From: Prorocentrum cordatum | Taxonomy: Eukaryota; Sar; Dinophyceae; Prorocentrales; Prorocentraceae | Direction of reading: 5' to 3' | NCBI GenBank assembly: GCA_963575745.1 | Contig: CAUYUJ010018460.1 | Span: 728,942-792,941 of the forward strand | DNA: 64,000 nucleotides | In this document: positions 20,250 to 30,730 of the stretch, in pieces | Position numbering within the stretch: the stretch's first letter is position 1 | Layout: every line of letters starts with the position of its first letter | Position numbers and translations under genes: made by a program | Notes under the pieces: model-generated | Database searches by the model: none | What the model was told of the DNA's origin: nothing | What the model saw: the letters and a program-made list of their open reading frames with translations, nothing else

Positions 20250-20640
20250 ATTGCGAGGATGCGGCCGTTTGCTTGCCCTGCGGCGCTGGGCTCGAGACAA
20301 GAGGGCGGCCGCGTGTGCGCGCGCATGGCTTCCGCATCGTGGCCGCCGCAGCCGCTCCGCCCCCAGACCCAGGCGACGCTCGCCCTGCAAACGCGCCTCT
20401 GCGGGTCGGGCACGACCGCGGGGTCAACGAATGTGGAGTTTTTATAGCAACACGACAAAACTAAAGACCCCGACAGAGTGCTCATGAATCCACGGAAACT
20501 ACAGGGACCAATATTCGGATTCGGGTAATTACGTTATGCGCCGCAGCAGCGGCGCGGCTTGCCATTATGAATATGGCAAACGCACATGGAAGAATATTCA
20601 TTTATGCTCGCAGTGGCCGTGGAGAAGCGACCACAAGAAG
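20250..20640 (+). pseudogene. 5' fragment of the OTU-integrase gene
   Basis: Matches about 22150-22560 at nucleotide level (GGATGCGGCCGTTTGCTTGC, TCCACGGAAACTA, ATATTCGGATTCGGGTA, and the hairpin at 20538-20555 equal to that at 22431-22448). Frame is broken, for example by TTTTTATAG near 20440. It is a decayed duplicate of the start of the gene at 22234. Confidence 0.75.
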
Positions 20641-20793
20641 TGGTTAGGTTTTGGAGTCCGATGAGAAGTAGGAGGATTTGTTCGAGACGAGGAGTCCGCT
20701 TTCCATAGCCGTTTTCAGGCGGATCACCAGTGAGGGGAGTTGACACCTAGAACGCGGGCGCCTTCGCAGCAGCGAGGGCTTGCGCGCGGCGGC

Positions 20794-21285
20794 ATGAAAC
20801 GCAAGGCATCGGAAACATGGCGGGATGTCGTTATCGGGAAAGCAGCGCGCCAAGATGACGCGAGCATGGGGGTGCTCTGCGCGACGGGCGGACTGTGCCG
20901 AAGTCACGAGGGAACATCGGGATTTGCTCTGGAATTCGAGGAGCGCTATGTCCCCTTTGGCGGCGAGGAAAACCTAGAAGCCTTCGTGCCCGTCGGAAAG
21001 CACCGCCTGTGCATGCTCAAGGTGGTCCGTGGTCTCAGTGCTGCGAAGGGCGCCTTGAACGAAACGACAATGTTAGAGCAAGTGCTTGGGAAGCTTCGCG
21101 TCGGAGAAGGAGGCAACGTGGATGAAGCGTCGACTCCTGTGAAAAACGCTTCCGCAGCAGCGGGGGTTGCAGCGGGATCTCCCGCGGCAGCGGGAGAAAA
21201 AGGTCGGGATCCCATGGCGGATCTCCTCGGAACCGTGAAGGGCGCATCGAAAGCGAAGCAGGTGGCGGCGCGTCGCCAACCATAG
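20794..21285 (+). pseudogene. Truncated duplicate of the 19002 gene
   Basis: An ATG at 20794 opens 163 residues starting MKRKASETWRDVVIGKAARQ and matching the first half of the 19002 gene. It stops at 21283 after a short foreign tail (KQVAARRQP), although recognisable homology (GAAAACCCCTGAGAAACAGAAA) continues briefly beyond the stop. The C-terminal half is absent, so it is probably non-functional. Its promoter-side sequence (from about 20655) matches that before 18936. Confidence 0.72.
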
Positions 21286-22233
21286 AAAACCCCTGAGAAA
21301 CAGAAAATATTGTCTCGAGGCACGCTCTGCCTCTCGCTCCGTGCGGTCGTCTTGGGCGGCGTCGGGCCTCCGCTGACTGATTACATGATGCATATATGTA
21401 TATATTGTGTATGTATGGTGTGTCGACGTATATGTATGTACATACGTATATGTGTGTATTTATTTTTATATATATATATATATATGTATGTATATATAAC
21501 ACGGTCGCAGGGGCGTGGCCCGCGGCCCAGGGCGGGGCCCGAGACTCTGGGACAGGACATAGGGCCTCATCATCGTAGGATGCTCATCATTCTCATCATC
21601 GCCATGATGGGGGGGGAGGAGGGGACAGCTACCAGCTGCGCGCTGGCGCCACCGCCGCTCCCCCGCGCCCGCCGGCGCATCCGCAGTGCGGCTGCGGGAG
21701 GGGCTGCGCCTCAATTCCTGCAGAGGCGGCCTGCAGGGATGTTGCACTTTTGGCGTCTAGTACAAACGCCCGAGCGGCCCGCTTTTTTTTTGGGGGGGGC
21801 TCTTGCTTCACGGTGGAAGAGGAGACTATCATCATCCCCCGTGCCGCGTTCGCCTTCCCTCGACGACGATGTCGACGACTTCCTACATTCTGGCCTTGTT
21901 TTCTGGGGAGTGTTCTCGGAGTCGTTCGGGGCGTTCGTTCGTGTGCGCATGCTTCTGAGTTTTCGGCGCGTCGTTCGGGCCGCTCGTCCTGGTGTGAGTC
22001 GTTCGGGCCCCTCCTCACCAGCCCATCTCACAGCAGCAACCCTCGCGAAGCATGCCGACGGTCGTGTTTTTTCAGGCGTGTGTCCGCTGGTCCCCGCATA
22101 TCTCCCTTGTTCCTCGTTCCTCCCGCCCCCTTGTACATCCTCCTTGTGGGGGGATGCGGCCGTTTGCTTGCCCTGCAGCGCTGGGCTCGAGACCAGAGGG
22201 CGGCCGCGTGTGCGCGCGCATGGCTTCGGCATC
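21286..22233. other. Spacer before the OTU-integrase gene
   Basis: Contains a TATATA stretch (about 21370-21500), mixed GC-rich sequence and no recognised gene, although the frame is open into the downstream gene. The last 100 bp match the duplicate at 20250. Confidence 0.5.
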
Positions 22234-25200
22234 ATGGCAGCCGCAGCCGCTCCGCCTCCAGACCCAGGAGACGCTCGCCCTGCAAACGCGCCTCTGCGAG
22301 TCGGGCACGACCGCGAGGCCAGCGAATTTGTGGAGTTTTGGTACCAAGAAGACAAAAAGAAAGACCCCGACTTCGTGCTCATGAACCCACGGAAACTAAA
22401 GGGGACAATATTCGGATTCGGGTACGTTATGCGCCGCAGCAGCGGCGCGGCTTGCCATTATGACTCTGGCAGACGCATGTGTAAGAAGATTCATTTCTGC
22501 TCGCAGTGGCCGTGTCCCAGCGACCATCGTCTGGCGGACGGTTCCGTGGACTACAATAAGTGGTCAGACTTGCAAGCGCCCTGGCATTTAATGCAATGCG
22601 CGGGCGGGTGGCCCGTAGGAGCGGGAGCCCCCGCAGCAGCGGAGGCGCCGGCCGAGGCGTGCGAGGCCCCTGCTGAAGCGGCAGCGGAGCCGTCGGTGGG
22701 CCCTGCTGAAGGCCCCGCAGCAGCGGGGCCGTCAGCGGAGGCGTGCGTGGCCCCTGCTGAAGTGGCAGCGGAGCCGTATGTGGGCTCTTCTGACGGCCCC
22801 GCAGCAGCGGGTGCGTCAGCGGAAGCGTGCGTGCCTCCTCCTGAAGTGGCGGCGGCGCCGTGCGCGTGCCCTTCTGCAGAGCCCGCCACAGCGGAGGCGT
22901 CCGTAGGTCCTGCTGGCGCGCCTGGCGCCGACGCAATCACCGAGGCCGCTTCCGCAGTGGAGTCTGTCTTGAAGGACTCCGCGGCAACAGCAGCTCTCGC
23001 AGCAAAGGAGGTTGCCCCTGTCGCTTTCCCCCAACCCGCCCCGCTTGCTGTTCGCGACGTAGCGGAACCCGTGCTTCCAGGGGCGGAAGTTGCGGCAGTT
23101 ACCGCCTGTGAACAGACAGCCGCGACAGCAGGCGCTGCGGTTGCCCCTGCAGGCGCCCCCGCAGCAGCGGGGGCGCCTGCAGGGGCACTTTCAGAACAAG
23201 GCCAGAGGTGCTTCGAGAAATTGATGAAGCTGTCGCGCAGTATTCGCGGAAGGCCGGGGGGAGGCCGAGAGTGGATAGGATATTCTGCTTTCGTAATCTT
23301 TGCGCTGTTGCGGAAGGTGCGCGTCTACGTGTGGGAAGGACGCAACAGAGTCGACCTTTGCAAAGCTGTCTTGCCGCCGTGGAAACTAGAGGAGTTAACC
23401 CGCGAGCCTGCGGTGGACGCGATCGCGTGTTGCGCCGTCCCCCGAGACTCGGGGCCACCGGACTGGGCCCCCGTGTCGGAGGAGTATCCTTTGTTTCGAT
23501 GCAATCATTTTATCGCAGGCGTCTCCACCGACTTTGTGGATTTCACGGGAGATGCTTCGACGGTGGACGGTTTCTATTCGGCTCTCGGTGTGTTCGTCGT
23601 GTCCACAGTCGCAGACGGGGACTGCGGTTTGGATTGCATGTTGCAGATGACCCAGGAGGTTTCCACGCGAGAGTCTCGCAGGGAGCTCCGCCAGGACAGT
23701 TGCTCTCTCCGACCACCCTGATCCTTCGCTTCCATCTCTGCTGCCCCCACATGCTCTTCCCCTCCTTGTCTCCCCATTCTGCCTTCATGCCTCTCCCATC
23801 CCGCCCTTCTCTCCCCTCGTGCCCTCCCCACCGAGTCTCCTTGCCCCTCCTCCATGCCCGCCCGCCAGGACATCGCGGACTACATCGTGCAAAGGGCGCG
23901 GCTGGCGTGGTTCCTCGACGCGATGGTCCTGACACAAGAAGTCACGCAGGATGACGTCCAGGAGCTTCGTCGCCTGCAGAGCGCCTTAGACGACGAAGAA
24001 CTTGTCCCGCAGCCTGGCCACGCCGCCCCTCCGAGAGCACAGGGCGTTGCCGCCGCAGCAGCGGCGGCGCCACCTGAGGACTTGGCCGTGGTGGAAGTCG
24101 ACGCCGAGGCTGTCTGTCAGGAGCTCGTGCAAGCCATCCAATGGTGGACAGGACTGACAGACGCTGCGTGCGCCCTGGACGTCGCTCGGGAGTTGATGCC
24201 CGCAGAGCGGGAGGAGCAGCTCTTGAGGTGCAGGAACCGCGGCTGCGAGCGCAAAGCCCCCGCCCAAAACAAGAAGCGCGTGGTGGTCCCGTCGCTCCTG
24301 TGCTCGAGGATGGAGATAGCGGGTGCTTTCGACGAGCACATGCGCTCTTTAGGCTGGACGCCTGGAGACCGCTTTCCGTATGGAGGGGCGCGTTCATTCA
24401 TGGATGCGTGGGACTGGGGTTCCATGTCCCGTCTCCCTCTCAGGAAGCGCACGCACGTTGTGCGGCGCTGGCACAAGGCTTTTCTGTCGTCGAAATACGC
24501 CTCCGCAGTAGCGGAGGCTGTTCGGCAGCCGCGGGGACACGAGAAGCAGCACGGGCAGGGGCGCCTCCTGAAGTGGAAAGGGCGGAAAAGGATACCACAA
24601 CAGGGACAGGGCCCAGCTCGAAAATGCCCTTGGTTGCGGCAAGCTCTGTTTGAATGGTGGAGTTCCATTCGGCACAGTGTGGATTGGAAGATGATCAAAA
24701 GTGGACTGCGAAGTACCCAAAGAGAGCCAGCGAAGATAGCAAGGTTCACGCAAAGCATGCTCCAGACCAAAGCGTTGGAGCTCATGAGCGAGTACGTCAC
24801 GCAGCAGCTGCGGATCGGGCAGCGACCCGCCGCCGTGGAGTTGAGGTCGCGCTGGTGGGCCTCCTGGCGCAAGGAATACGGCCTCAGCATGCGGTACCCG
24901 AACAGGAAGTACAAGTGCCCGCTGCCCGTCTTGGAAGAGCGCCTCGAGCGAGGCTGGCTGAACGTGTTTAGGGTGCGCGCCGCGTGCGTGCTACTCAACG
25001 AGCAGGATCCCGAGATGGAGAACTTCGACCAGTCGCCTTTCCACCACAATGAAACAGGATCAGCTGGCGTGAGGACCCCTCGCAGTAGCGGGGGTCGAAG
25101 TGCCACTGGTGGAGTGCCACGGCGCGGTGCGGGAGCGGTGGGCGGCCAATTTCATGACAATGAGCGACAAGGATCGACTGCGGAGAGAAGGCCCCCCACC

Positions 25201-26908
25201 GATGGAGTGCATGTTCAAGGCGGAGGGGGGAGGAGAGAAGTTGAGGCCGCGCCTGCTCGAACACCTTCGGCGCCGAGGGTTCGGCAGATGGGCGTCGGCG
25301 ACCAGCAGCACCAAGGGGTCTTACCGGACACCGTGCGTGCTCGCGTACCTGGACCGCCACCTCCCTCATCTGCCAGAGCCTCCGCAGCAGCGGGAGTGGA
25401 GAATTATGATGGCGGACGATCATGGCCCTCACTTGTCCCCGCTTGTGAGTAAGCTATGTTGGTCTCGAGGGTACGTGTTCATCCCGCACGGGGGCGGCGT
25501 AACCCCAATCCTCCAAACTGTGGACACACATCTGAATCAACACGCCAAGCGCGAGTACATGAAGAGAGAAGGAGCCGCGCTGCTGAGAGCCATGAGGCTG
25601 GGCCAGTGCGTCCCACAGCTGGACAAGTTAGAATGCATTGACTTGATGGTGGAAGTGATGTCCCAAATGAGTCTTCACTTGGCTGCGGCAGACGGGTACT
25701 GGGAAACTGGTTTCAAGGCAAATCTGTGGGATGCGGACTTGGACGCGCGCATATGCAAGGAGGCAGGCCATTTCTGGAGAAAGTTGGGGATGCGTAAGAA
25801 GGTCGCCGCCGCAGTAGCGGAGGTCGAAGAAGAGGTACAGGCGGGGCGCTTGAGATGGACTTACAAAGACATCATGCGATTGGTCCTCCCGCACCCTCGA
25901 CGCGGCCACTGCGACGACGTGTTCGCAAACCTTGGAGACGACACGGCTCTGGACGAGGGCGACAAGATTTGGCATGGCATGGAGGGGGCGGAAGACGCAG
26001 CCGAGGGTCTCCGCAGCAGCGGGGGCACTGAGGGTGGCAATTCCGTCGACGCCCTCGAAGGAGATGAAGATGATGGGAGCGAGGACGACGACGGGTGGAG
26101 CGCCGCTGGCGAGTTTGACTACGAATGGGCCAATCAAAGTCTCACCGCAGCAGCGGCGGGGGAGAGCGCGCTGGAGGCACCGCCTGGCCTGTCGACGTCT
26201 CGTATGGAAACTGCGGAGCAGACGTCTGAATTGATGAGAACGTATTCGTCGATCGCTGAGGAGTTGCGCAGCTGGGGCGACATCGCGGGGGCCACGTTCA
26301 TGGAGACGCAATTACGGAAAGAACGGAGGCGAGTGCGTGAAGTGTCGAAGGAAGATCCTGGGGTTCAGCGAGCCCTCGCAGCATACGAGGACGCCCGCGA
26401 GGCGACGCTCAGAAACGAGAAACGACAGCGGGATGTCGAGGCGCGGCGCAGAGAAGAGCTAACCCGCCTGGGGGACGACGTAAAGAAAGCGCGCAAGCTG
26501 CTGAGGACACAGCAAGCCAAACTCTTAGACGCAGAGGCAGCCATAGATATCAAACACAGGATGAAGCATGTCGGGTTATCCGAGCTGGGCGCGGGCCTTC
26601 GCAGCTGCGGAGGCGTGGCGGGTCGAACGTCGAGGTGCGACGCGCTGAATCGCCTTGCGATTTTGGGTTCTGGGCTTTCTGCAGCTCAGCGGTCAGATTT
26701 TGACTGGTTTCGGCGGGGATGGGACGCCGCTGGCATGGAGGACTTCGGTGGAAAGTGGCCGGAGACGTTTGCCACATGGTTGCAAAACGTCATAGACGAG
26801 TACTTGGGGGGCAACCCGAGAGCTTTCAGCATGTTTGTGCACAGTGAGACGCGACGCCGTCTGTCTGGCTCCCTGGCGCTTGCGCTCCCTGCAGCTGGGG
26901 GCCTCTGA
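22234..26908 (+). CDS. OTU-like protease / pogo-type DD35D integrase fusion
   Basis: Starting at the ATG at 22234, removing a 174-nt intron (23695-23868) and one extra C (25076-25079) gives a 1,499-residue product. Order: Cys-rich patch (MCKKIHFCSQWPC), a long Ala/Pro linker carrying hairpin peptides, an OTU-like part with EWIGYSAFVIFALLRKVRVY, then CNHFIAG (His 23506) and VADGDCGLD (Cys 23623); an HTH-like stretch (WWASWRKEYGLSMR near 24860); then a DDE-type core: NFDQSPFHHNETGS (Asp 25027), IMMADDHGPH (Asp 25415), TPILQTVDTHLNQHAKREY (Asp 25523). The spacing is D-128-D-35-D. From memory the region matches a multi-copy dinoflagellate family. It is the likely transposase of the element. In OTU proteases the DGxC motif normally comes first; here it comes after the other motifs. 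Confidence 0.75.
23143..23186 (+). repeat. Perfect 20-bp-arm hairpin inside coding sequence
   Basis: The left arm 23143-23162 (GCCCCTGCAGGCGCCCCCGC) and right arm 23167-23186 are exact reverse complements around the loop AGCA. It encodes repeats of APAGAPAAAGAPAGA in the linker of the OTU-integrase protein. Confidence 0.92.
23695..23868 (+). other. Predicted GA-AG intron, 174 nt
   Basis: The sequence CCGCCAG|GACA occurs at both the donor (23688-23698) and the acceptor (23862-23872). Between them is a pyrimidine-rich stretch with an in-frame TGA at 23719. Removing 23695-23868 joins ESRRELRQ to DIADYIVQRA in frame. The intron starts GA and ends AG, a donor class reported in dinoflagellates. 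The border repeat makes the exact cut ambiguous by a few bases. Confidence 0.65.
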
Positions 26909-27164
26909 GAGGCGCGGCCCGCCGCAGCAGCGGCGAGGCGCGGGGTGTGAGTTCGGGCAGCAGCCGCTGCTCTTCCACCTGCCTGCGACTGAGGTGCCGC
27001 GTGCGCGCGCGGACGTAGCGCAGGCCTTGCGCAGAAGAAACAGGGAGGAGGGGGGACGGGGGAGGAGGTGAGAGGAGGGGGGGAGCAGGCAGGGGGAGAA
27101 AACCACGCGGGTGTCGATCACTCCGCCTCTCCTCCTGCTCTCCCCCCTCCTTCTCCCTGATCTC

Positions 27165-27395
<231 letters not shown>

Positions 27396-27553
27396 CGCCC
27401 TTTCCTTCCCTATCCGCCCCGTCTTCCTCCTCTTCGCCCCGTCCCCCTCCTTCCACCGCCGTTTCGGCCCCAGGAGTTCGGCTCTGACGGCCGCCCCCCC
27501 TGCAACGCGGGGGCAGGGAGCGATGGCCGCGGCCCAGCAGCAGCAGCAGCCCA

Positions 27554-29590
27554 TTGGGCCCCGCAGCAGCGGGGCCTCGGGGCCGACTGACGGCAGTGTT
27601 CACAGCGAAATCTGGGAAGGTTTGGCGACCTGTAGGTGGTCAGGCAGAACCCTGGAAGGGTCCTTGGGCCACTGTGCCAGAGAGAACCCCCGCAGCAGCG
27701 GGGGCTGCGCGGCCTGGCGTCTCAAGCTCAGCAGCGGCGGCGCGATCAGAAGTTTCTACGATACGCACCCGCCCAGGCGACTCCGTGGTGGATCCGAGCG
27801 ACGACGAAGAGCCTCAGGAATTTAGGGGCTGCAGGCCGCCCAACGACGTCGAGCGGCGCGAATGCCGTCTTCGCGACACCGTCCCGCCAAAGTTCTTCTG
27901 CGAAAGAAGAGCGGCTGACGTGAACAGGCCACGGAACGACAACGTGGGCAACCTTTCCGTCCTGTTCGGGAACTGGGGCTCCATGCCGAGCGAGACCAAC
28001 CACGCGGACCAGCGGCGGAGACTTGAGTTGCAGCTGCGGCATTGCCCTGCTCTCGTGGCGTGCTTTGCGGAATGTGAGGAGCAGATGGAGTCAATCCTAC
28101 AGCGGCCAGGGAGACCACCGCCGCTGCAGGCGGACGCCCCCGCAGCAGCGGGGGCGTCAGCAGCGGAGGGCCAAAGCAGCAGCAGCGGTGGGCCTTTTGT
28201 CGCCCCCGCAGCAGCGATGGCGACAGCAAGAGGAAGTCGTGCTGCGAGTGTTGGCGATTGCCAACAGCTCCAGAATCGACCAGAGTACGAATACTTGACC
28301 CTGCGCGGGCGTGAGGACAAGTCCTTGTGCATCGCTGCGCGCGCAAATCTGTGTTACGAAATGCGGCTGCTCCACTGGGAAAGGAGTGTCGACGGCCACT
28401 ACAGAACAGCAAGAGGGCGCAAGATGGAAGCGTTCTCGAGGATCATGGTGGTTGAGCTCTACTTCGATCAAACCTACGCCCACTTCGGCTCGAAAGTGCG
28501 GGCGCGCGCGGTGCACCTCCACCGCGACACGGCGAAAAATTCCAGAGGCTTTAACGAGGCTCACAAGACGTGGTGGCCGAGGTTGGCGACCATCTTGCAG
28601 GACAACAGCGTTGACATCCTTTGTGGGGATTTCAACATGGCGCTCACACAGACGCTGCCGAGTCTTCGGGGTCTAGGCGTGCGATTGGAGACGGCAGCAG
28701 CGTACTTCTGGCGCGGATTGGACGGCACTCCGTGCTTGGACAGCTGCGGCATCTTCGTTCTCAACAGGCCTGGCGAGTACACCCTGTGCTGGCCGCTGAG
28801 CGCCGTGCACGACAGAGACGAGACGGGGTTGCTCTTCGCACGCAAGTCGGTGATCGGTGAGATCGGGCACCGTAACAGAAGCAAGGCAGAGGCCCCCGCA
28901 GCAGCGGGGGCCGCCACCAGCCCATCATCGCAGCCGACGTACTGGCACCACAGCCAGAACGGAGGCCCTGGGATGCCTTACTCTTGCTACTACCCGAAAA
29001 AAGACGCCCGCGAGCACCTCCAGGATTTACTGACTCAGTCAGAGGAATGCCAACGCAAGATCCAAGAGAAGGAGAGTGAGAAACTGAGGCGCGCCGAGGC
29101 TGAGGCTAGAGGGGACCACCGCTTCTCTAGTAATCGCGAGGTGACCCTCTTCCGCGCGTTGCAGAAGACGTTCCCGCCAGAGACCGTGGAGGTGGAGGGG
29201 CGCTGGCACGGCGGCGCCCACTACCCTCTCCTGTTCCAAATGCGCATGGCCAGCGTGCGTTCGCCGGGGAGGAAGCAGGAGAGAGCCAAAGAGAAGAAAG
29301 ACAGGCGCGCCCAGAAACAGCTGGCAGCTGCGCTCAGGGCGCCGCTGCCGCCCGAGCAGCACGGACCCGAGCGCCAGGCACCAGAGCAGCACAGCGAGAG
29401 GGACGAGCAAGACGAGCGCGCCCAACAGGCGTGGCGCCCACCAAGATGGGCAGACGAAAGCGCGGACGACGGCCGCGACATGCCCGCGGCTGGCGATGGA
29501 AGGTCGCGGCGGGGGGTTGAAAGGGGGAGGGGGGGAGAGGGGCGGTGGAGCACGGGGAGGGCAGGAGGGAGGAGAGGGAATGAGGAATAG
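27554..29590 (+). CDS. Endonuclease/exonuclease/phosphatase-like protein (GDFNMAL family)
   Basis: The frame is open from 27488 to the TAG ending at 29590 (678 codons counted from 27554), but has no ATG before 27983; a spliced 5' exon or non-AUG start is likely. Motifs match the EEP fold: LFGNWGSM (about 27967, catalytic-type Asn), FAECEEQ (Glu), VVELYFDQTYAHFGSK, DILCGDFNMAL (about 28615-28645, Asp and Asn), and GGAHYPLLFQMRM (about 29210, the His that closes the active site). The C-terminus is Arg/Gln-rich (about 29260-29590). The family is known in DNA repair nucleases and LINE endonucleases; from memory this subtype is highly expanded in dinoflagellates. All key residues seem present, so it may be active. 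Hairpins at 27557-27576, 27685, 28133-28158, 28204 and 28891-28912. Confidence 0.75.
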   Translation: MGPAAAGPRGRLTAVFTAKSGKVWRPVGGQAEPWKGPWATVPERTPAAAGAARPGVSSSAAAARSEVSTIRTRPGDSVVDPSDDEEPQEFRGCRPPNDVERRECRLRDTVPPKFFCERRAADVNRPRNDNVGNLSVLFGNWGSMPSETNHADQRRRLELQLRHCPALVACFAECEEQMESILQRPGRPPPLQADAPAAAGASAAEGQSSSSGGPFVAPAAAMATARGSRAASVGDCQQLQNRPEYEYLTLRGREDKSLCIAARANLCYEMRLLHWERSVDGHYRTARGRKMEAFSRIMVVELYFDQTYAHFGSKVRARAVHLHRDTAKNSRGFNEAHKTWWPRLATILQDNSVDILCGDFNMALTQTLPSLRGLGVRLETAAAYFWRGLDGTPCLDSCGIFVLNRPGEYTLCWPLSAVHDRDETGLLFARKSVIGEIGHRNRSKAEAPAAAGAATSPSSQPTYWHHSQNGGPGMPYSCYYPKKDAREHLQDLLTQSEECQRKIQEKESEKLRRAEAEARGDHRFSSNREVTLFRALQKTFPPETVEVEGRWHGGAHYPLLFQMRMASVRSPGRKQERAKEKKDRRAQKQLAAALRAPLPPEQHGPERQAPEQHSERDEQDERAQQAWRPPRWADESADDGRDMPAAGDGRSRRGVERGRGGEGRWSTGRAGGRRGNEE

Positions 29591-29620
29591 GCTGAGCAGG
29601 ACGAGGGATGACATAAGGAA

Positions 29621-30133
29621 ATGAGTGTCGGGAAGGGGCGGGAGTTGACAGGGAGGGGATATAGAAATAATTATTTATCACCCCCCAGGTGGCAGCCGAC
29701 CCCGCAGTGCCCATCTCCAGGGCCTGCGCCGCTGGAGCAGCGAGGGCAGCGCGGCGCCGCCATCTACATCTCGGACGCGATCGCTGCCCTCGGCCACGAG
29801 CCGCCAGAGCCCCCGCAGCAGCGGAGGCCACAAACGCCACGGCAGCAACCAACAGACGAGGAGTGGCGCAGGGATGAGTGGTGGCGCACCAAGGAGGGCG
29901 AGGAGCGCGAGTGGCAACAGCCGAGCGGCGAGGCTTCCTCGCTGCAGGACCGCATGGTCGACTCCGCCTGGCGCGACATGCAAGTTGCATTCGGCAGCGA
30001 CCAACGCCCCAGTGACTGGTGGAGCAGCCGCAGTGGGTGGAGTAGCGGCCAGGGGCACTGGGAGGTCGCGACCACGACTTGGAGGTGGGTCGAACCCCCC
30101 CCCGAAACCAATCCCTGGGAAAAGCTTAGTTGA
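29621..30133 (+). CDS. Trp-rich small hypothetical protein
   Basis: A 170-residue frame from the ATG at 29621. The first 22 residues precede a splice-acceptor-like TTATCACCCCCCAG (ends near 29690), so the true 5' end may be elsewhere. The body is Gln/Trp/Arg-rich: EEWRRDEWWRTKEGEEREWQ and SDWWSSRSGWSSGQGHW, recalling the Trp-rich N-terminus of the 7111 gene. I recognise no family. It ends 400 bp before the right TIR; two hairpins (30154-30173, 30197-30214) follow its stop. Confidence 0.5.
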   Translation: MSVGKGRELTGRGYRNNYLSPPRWQPTPQCPSPGPAPLEQRGQRGAAIYISDAIAALGHEPPEPPQQRRPQTPRQQPTDEEWRRDEWWRTKEGEEREWQQPSGEASSLQDRMVDSAWRDMQVAFGSDQRPSDWWSSRSGWSSGQGHWEVATTTWRWVEPPPETNPWEKLS

Positions 30134-30442
30134 ACCATCGCACAGGAGCCGCCCCTCCGCAGCAGCGGAGGGAGGCCTCATCGGCCGAACGTCGACCCTC
30201 CGCAGCAGCGGAGGCCTTGCCAATGCATCGTGAGCGGCGGCGACTCGCGCGCGCCGTCGTGCTCGGCGACTGCTGCCCGAGCGGAGAAGGAAAAAGAATC
30301 GGTGCTTTCATCGGTGCTGTCGTGGCCTCCTCTCCTTCATCGTTTTCTTCTCCCTCCCCCTCCAATCCCCCATCCCGCTATCGCATTTTATCGTCTCCAA
30401 TCGCATCGGGAGCTCCCGTGGCAGAAGAGCACCCAGAACGAG

Positions 30443-30529
30443 GTCCTCCGTGACAGAGGGGGGGCATCTCAGACCCCCTCTGTGACAGAGGGGGGGCATC
30501 TCAGACCCCCTCTGTGACAGAGGGGGGGC
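30443..30529. repeat. Right subterminal palindrome array
   Basis: Three copies of CCTCTGTGACAGAGG, at about 30443-30462, 30473-30494 and 30504-30526, with period 31 bp and spacer GGCATCTCAGA. They mirror the array inside the left TIR. Confidence 0.78.
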
Positions 30530-30538
30530 CAAAACAAC

Positions 30539-30567
30539 AAATGATCACTTTAATGCGGCTTCTGGAT
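30539..30567 (-). repeat. Right terminal inverted repeat of the giant element
   Basis: Exact reverse complement of 6550-6578, followed by TA at 30568-30569. Confidence 0.88.
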
Positions 30568-30569
30568 TA

Positions 30570-30730
30570 TCCGATCCAGCTTGTCCGATCCAATCCATCT
30601 TATCTTGTCCACCCCATCTTGTCCCATCTTAACCTATCCCACCCAATCCAATCCACCCAACCCAATCCACCAATTCATTGGTCTTTTGGGCCTGCGGCTG
30701 GCCAATCCAATCCATCTTATCATATCCAGA
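30570..30730. repeat. TCCAATCC host minisatellite at the right flank
   Basis: Degenerate repeats of ATCCAATCC and TCTTGTCC; the left flank (6528-6547) has the same type of sequence. After it, 30740-31110 has GTTGTC repeats and a GAGAGAGA run (31005-31075) and no gene. Confidence 0.6.
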
